From: a virus
DNA length: 22,892 nucleotides
Direction: 5' to 3' (one strand)
Virus record (IMG/VR): IMGVR_UViG_3300044990_000512
Span: 1 to 22,892 of that record
Positions within the stretch are counted from its first letter, which is position 1, and every line of letters begins with the position of its first letter. Positions 22,257-22,892 of this stretch are shown here, piece by piece. Made by a program: the position numbers and the translations under genes. The notes beneath the pieces were generated by a model, which searched no databases, was not told the DNA's origin, and was given only the letters and a program-made list of their open reading frames with translations.

Positions 22257-22304
22257 CCTGTACACTTATTTATTATAGTTTACAGAAAACTTATAATTTA
22301 CAGG
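22257..22304 (-). promoter_or_regulatory. Late promoter in a hairpin loop before the HNH gene
   Basis: AATAAATA lies at 22274-22267 on the minus strand. CTGTAAAC (22285-22278) and GTGTACAG (22265-22258) pair at 7 of 8 positions around it. A second possible stem pairs CCTGTA (22304-22299) with TACAGG (22262-22257). Both 3' arms reach into the AGGAG ribosome site of the HNH gene, so read-through RNA from nrdA could be silent for HNH. Confidence 0.5.
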
Positions 22305-22892
22305 CTACAACTTACAAGATTCACAACCTTCTTCATCGTCCTCAATAATTGCACTAGGTAAATCAACTTCGGCTTCTTCTTTACTACCTTGTTTATTCAC
22401 TAGGCTGTAATAAAAGGTTTTGATCCCCCATTTAAGTCCTAACATTAAGTTTTTAGCAATTAGTGTAGTTGGTACTTTTCTACCTTCAAAGTGTGCAGGG
22501 TTGTAAAAAGTATCAGTACTAATAGATTGATCAATGTATGCAGCTAATACTGCAGCAGTTTTTAAATAACCTACGCAATCAGTTTGATCCCACATAAGCT
22601 GATATTTGTTTTTCAACTTATGATATTCCGGAACTACTTGTGTAAGTGAACCTGATTTTGATTCTTTAGTTTGTATTAAATGCATTGGCATTGCAATGCC
22701 GTTAGTTGAGTTAATCACTACACTAGAACTTTCAACTGGAGCAATAGCACCTACTGTAGCATTACGTACACCGTACTCTTTCATATCAGAACGCAATGGT
22801 TCCCAATCAAGTTCCGGAGTAAAGTCAGTTAATTCATTAACTCCGTCTGCACGTAATTCCCATGGAAAGATACCTTGTCCGTACCGTGTTTT
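22305..22892 (-). CDS. nrdA: Class I ribonucleotide reductase, large subunit NrdA, C-terminal part
   Basis: The reading frame enters from the right edge (KTRYGQGIFPWELRADGVNE...) and gives 195 residues of the C-terminus. Recognisable parts are RNATVGAIAPVESSSVVINS, matching the E. coli active-site region RNSTLSALMPSETSSQ; DQSIS; the tyrosine pair in IKTFYYSL, matching the radical-transfer Tyr730/731; and the terminal GCESCKL with the CxxC that shuttles reducing power to the active site. The subunit reduces ribonucleoside diphosphates with NrdB and is recharged by glutaredoxin or thioredoxin. The start is outside the window. Confidence 0.95.
   Translation of the reverse strand, partial: KTRYGQGIFPWELRADGVNELTDFTPELDWEPLRSDMKEYGVRNATVGAIAPVESSSVVINSTNGIAMPMHLIQTKESKSGSLTQVVPEYHKLKNKYQLMWDQTDCVGYLKTAAVLAAYIDQSISTDTFYNPAHFEGRKVPTTLIAKNLMLGLKWGIKTFYYSLVNKQGSKEEAEVDLPSAIIEDDEEGCESCKL

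Overview
The window is a piece of a T4-like (myovirus) tailed-phage genome, AT-rich and tightly packed. The evidence is a class I ribonucleotide reductase pair (nrdA end, nrdB) with a glutaredoxin, an HNH homing endonuclease of phage type, a gp5.4-like PAAR spike tip, very large repeat-rich tail and fibre proteins, a collagen-like fibre, and repeated T4-style late promoter motifs (NATAAATA / CTAAATAC). All genes but one are on the minus strand, so transcription runs from high to low coordinates.

Layout in transcription order: (1) 22892-20061: the C-terminal part of nrdA, an HNH homing endonuclease, an Fe/Mn superoxide dismutase, two small membrane proteins and two small unknown proteins. (2) 20058-18164: nrdB, a Cys-rich 61-aa protein, a 53-aa protein overlapping it in another frame, a glutaredoxin and an Sm/Lsm-like protein, chained by overlapping starts and stops. 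(3) 18156-17270: a late unit with a structural protein, the PAAR tip protein and a 24-codon gene that I read as pqqA, the peptide precursor of the cofactor pyrroloquinoline quinone (PQQ). (4) 16360-17232 on the plus strand: a probable internal head protein with its own late promoter and terminator. (5) 16314-14820: a strong sigma70-type promoter, a leader of about 300 nt with many hairpins, a secreted RlpA-like protein, an unknown protein and ribosomal protein bS21. (6) 14770-1: a tail-fibre and structural block with a collagen-like fibre, 995-aa, 1697-aa and 1140-aa proteins, small proteins, and a fibre running off the left end.

The most notable item is phage pqqA. PqqA is the substrate consumed one-for-one in PQQ synthesis. 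It lies 15 nt after the PAAR gene with a near-perfect ribosome binding site and just before a terminator. No other pqq gene is present, so host PqqBCDE would have to process it. A host that uses PQQ dehydrogenases, such as a methylotroph with PQQ-dependent methanol dehydrogenase, would fit. That host assignment is inference.

Other points of interest: the superoxide dismutase carries an N-terminus that looks like a T4 capsid-targeting sequence with a gp21-type cleavage site, so it may be packaged in the head. The 290-aa plus-strand protein has a similar N-terminus. The RlpA-like gene is preceded by an unassigned structured RNA leader. At three places a late promoter lies in the loop of a hairpin whose 3' arm holds the next gene's ribosome binding site, the arrangement known from T4 gene e and phage homing endonucleases. 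At two places an identical late-promoter string abuts the start codon, suggesting leaderless late mRNAs. Together the accessory genes (ribonucleotide reductase, glutaredoxin, SOD, pqqA, bS21) point to manipulation of host nucleotide and redox metabolism and translation.
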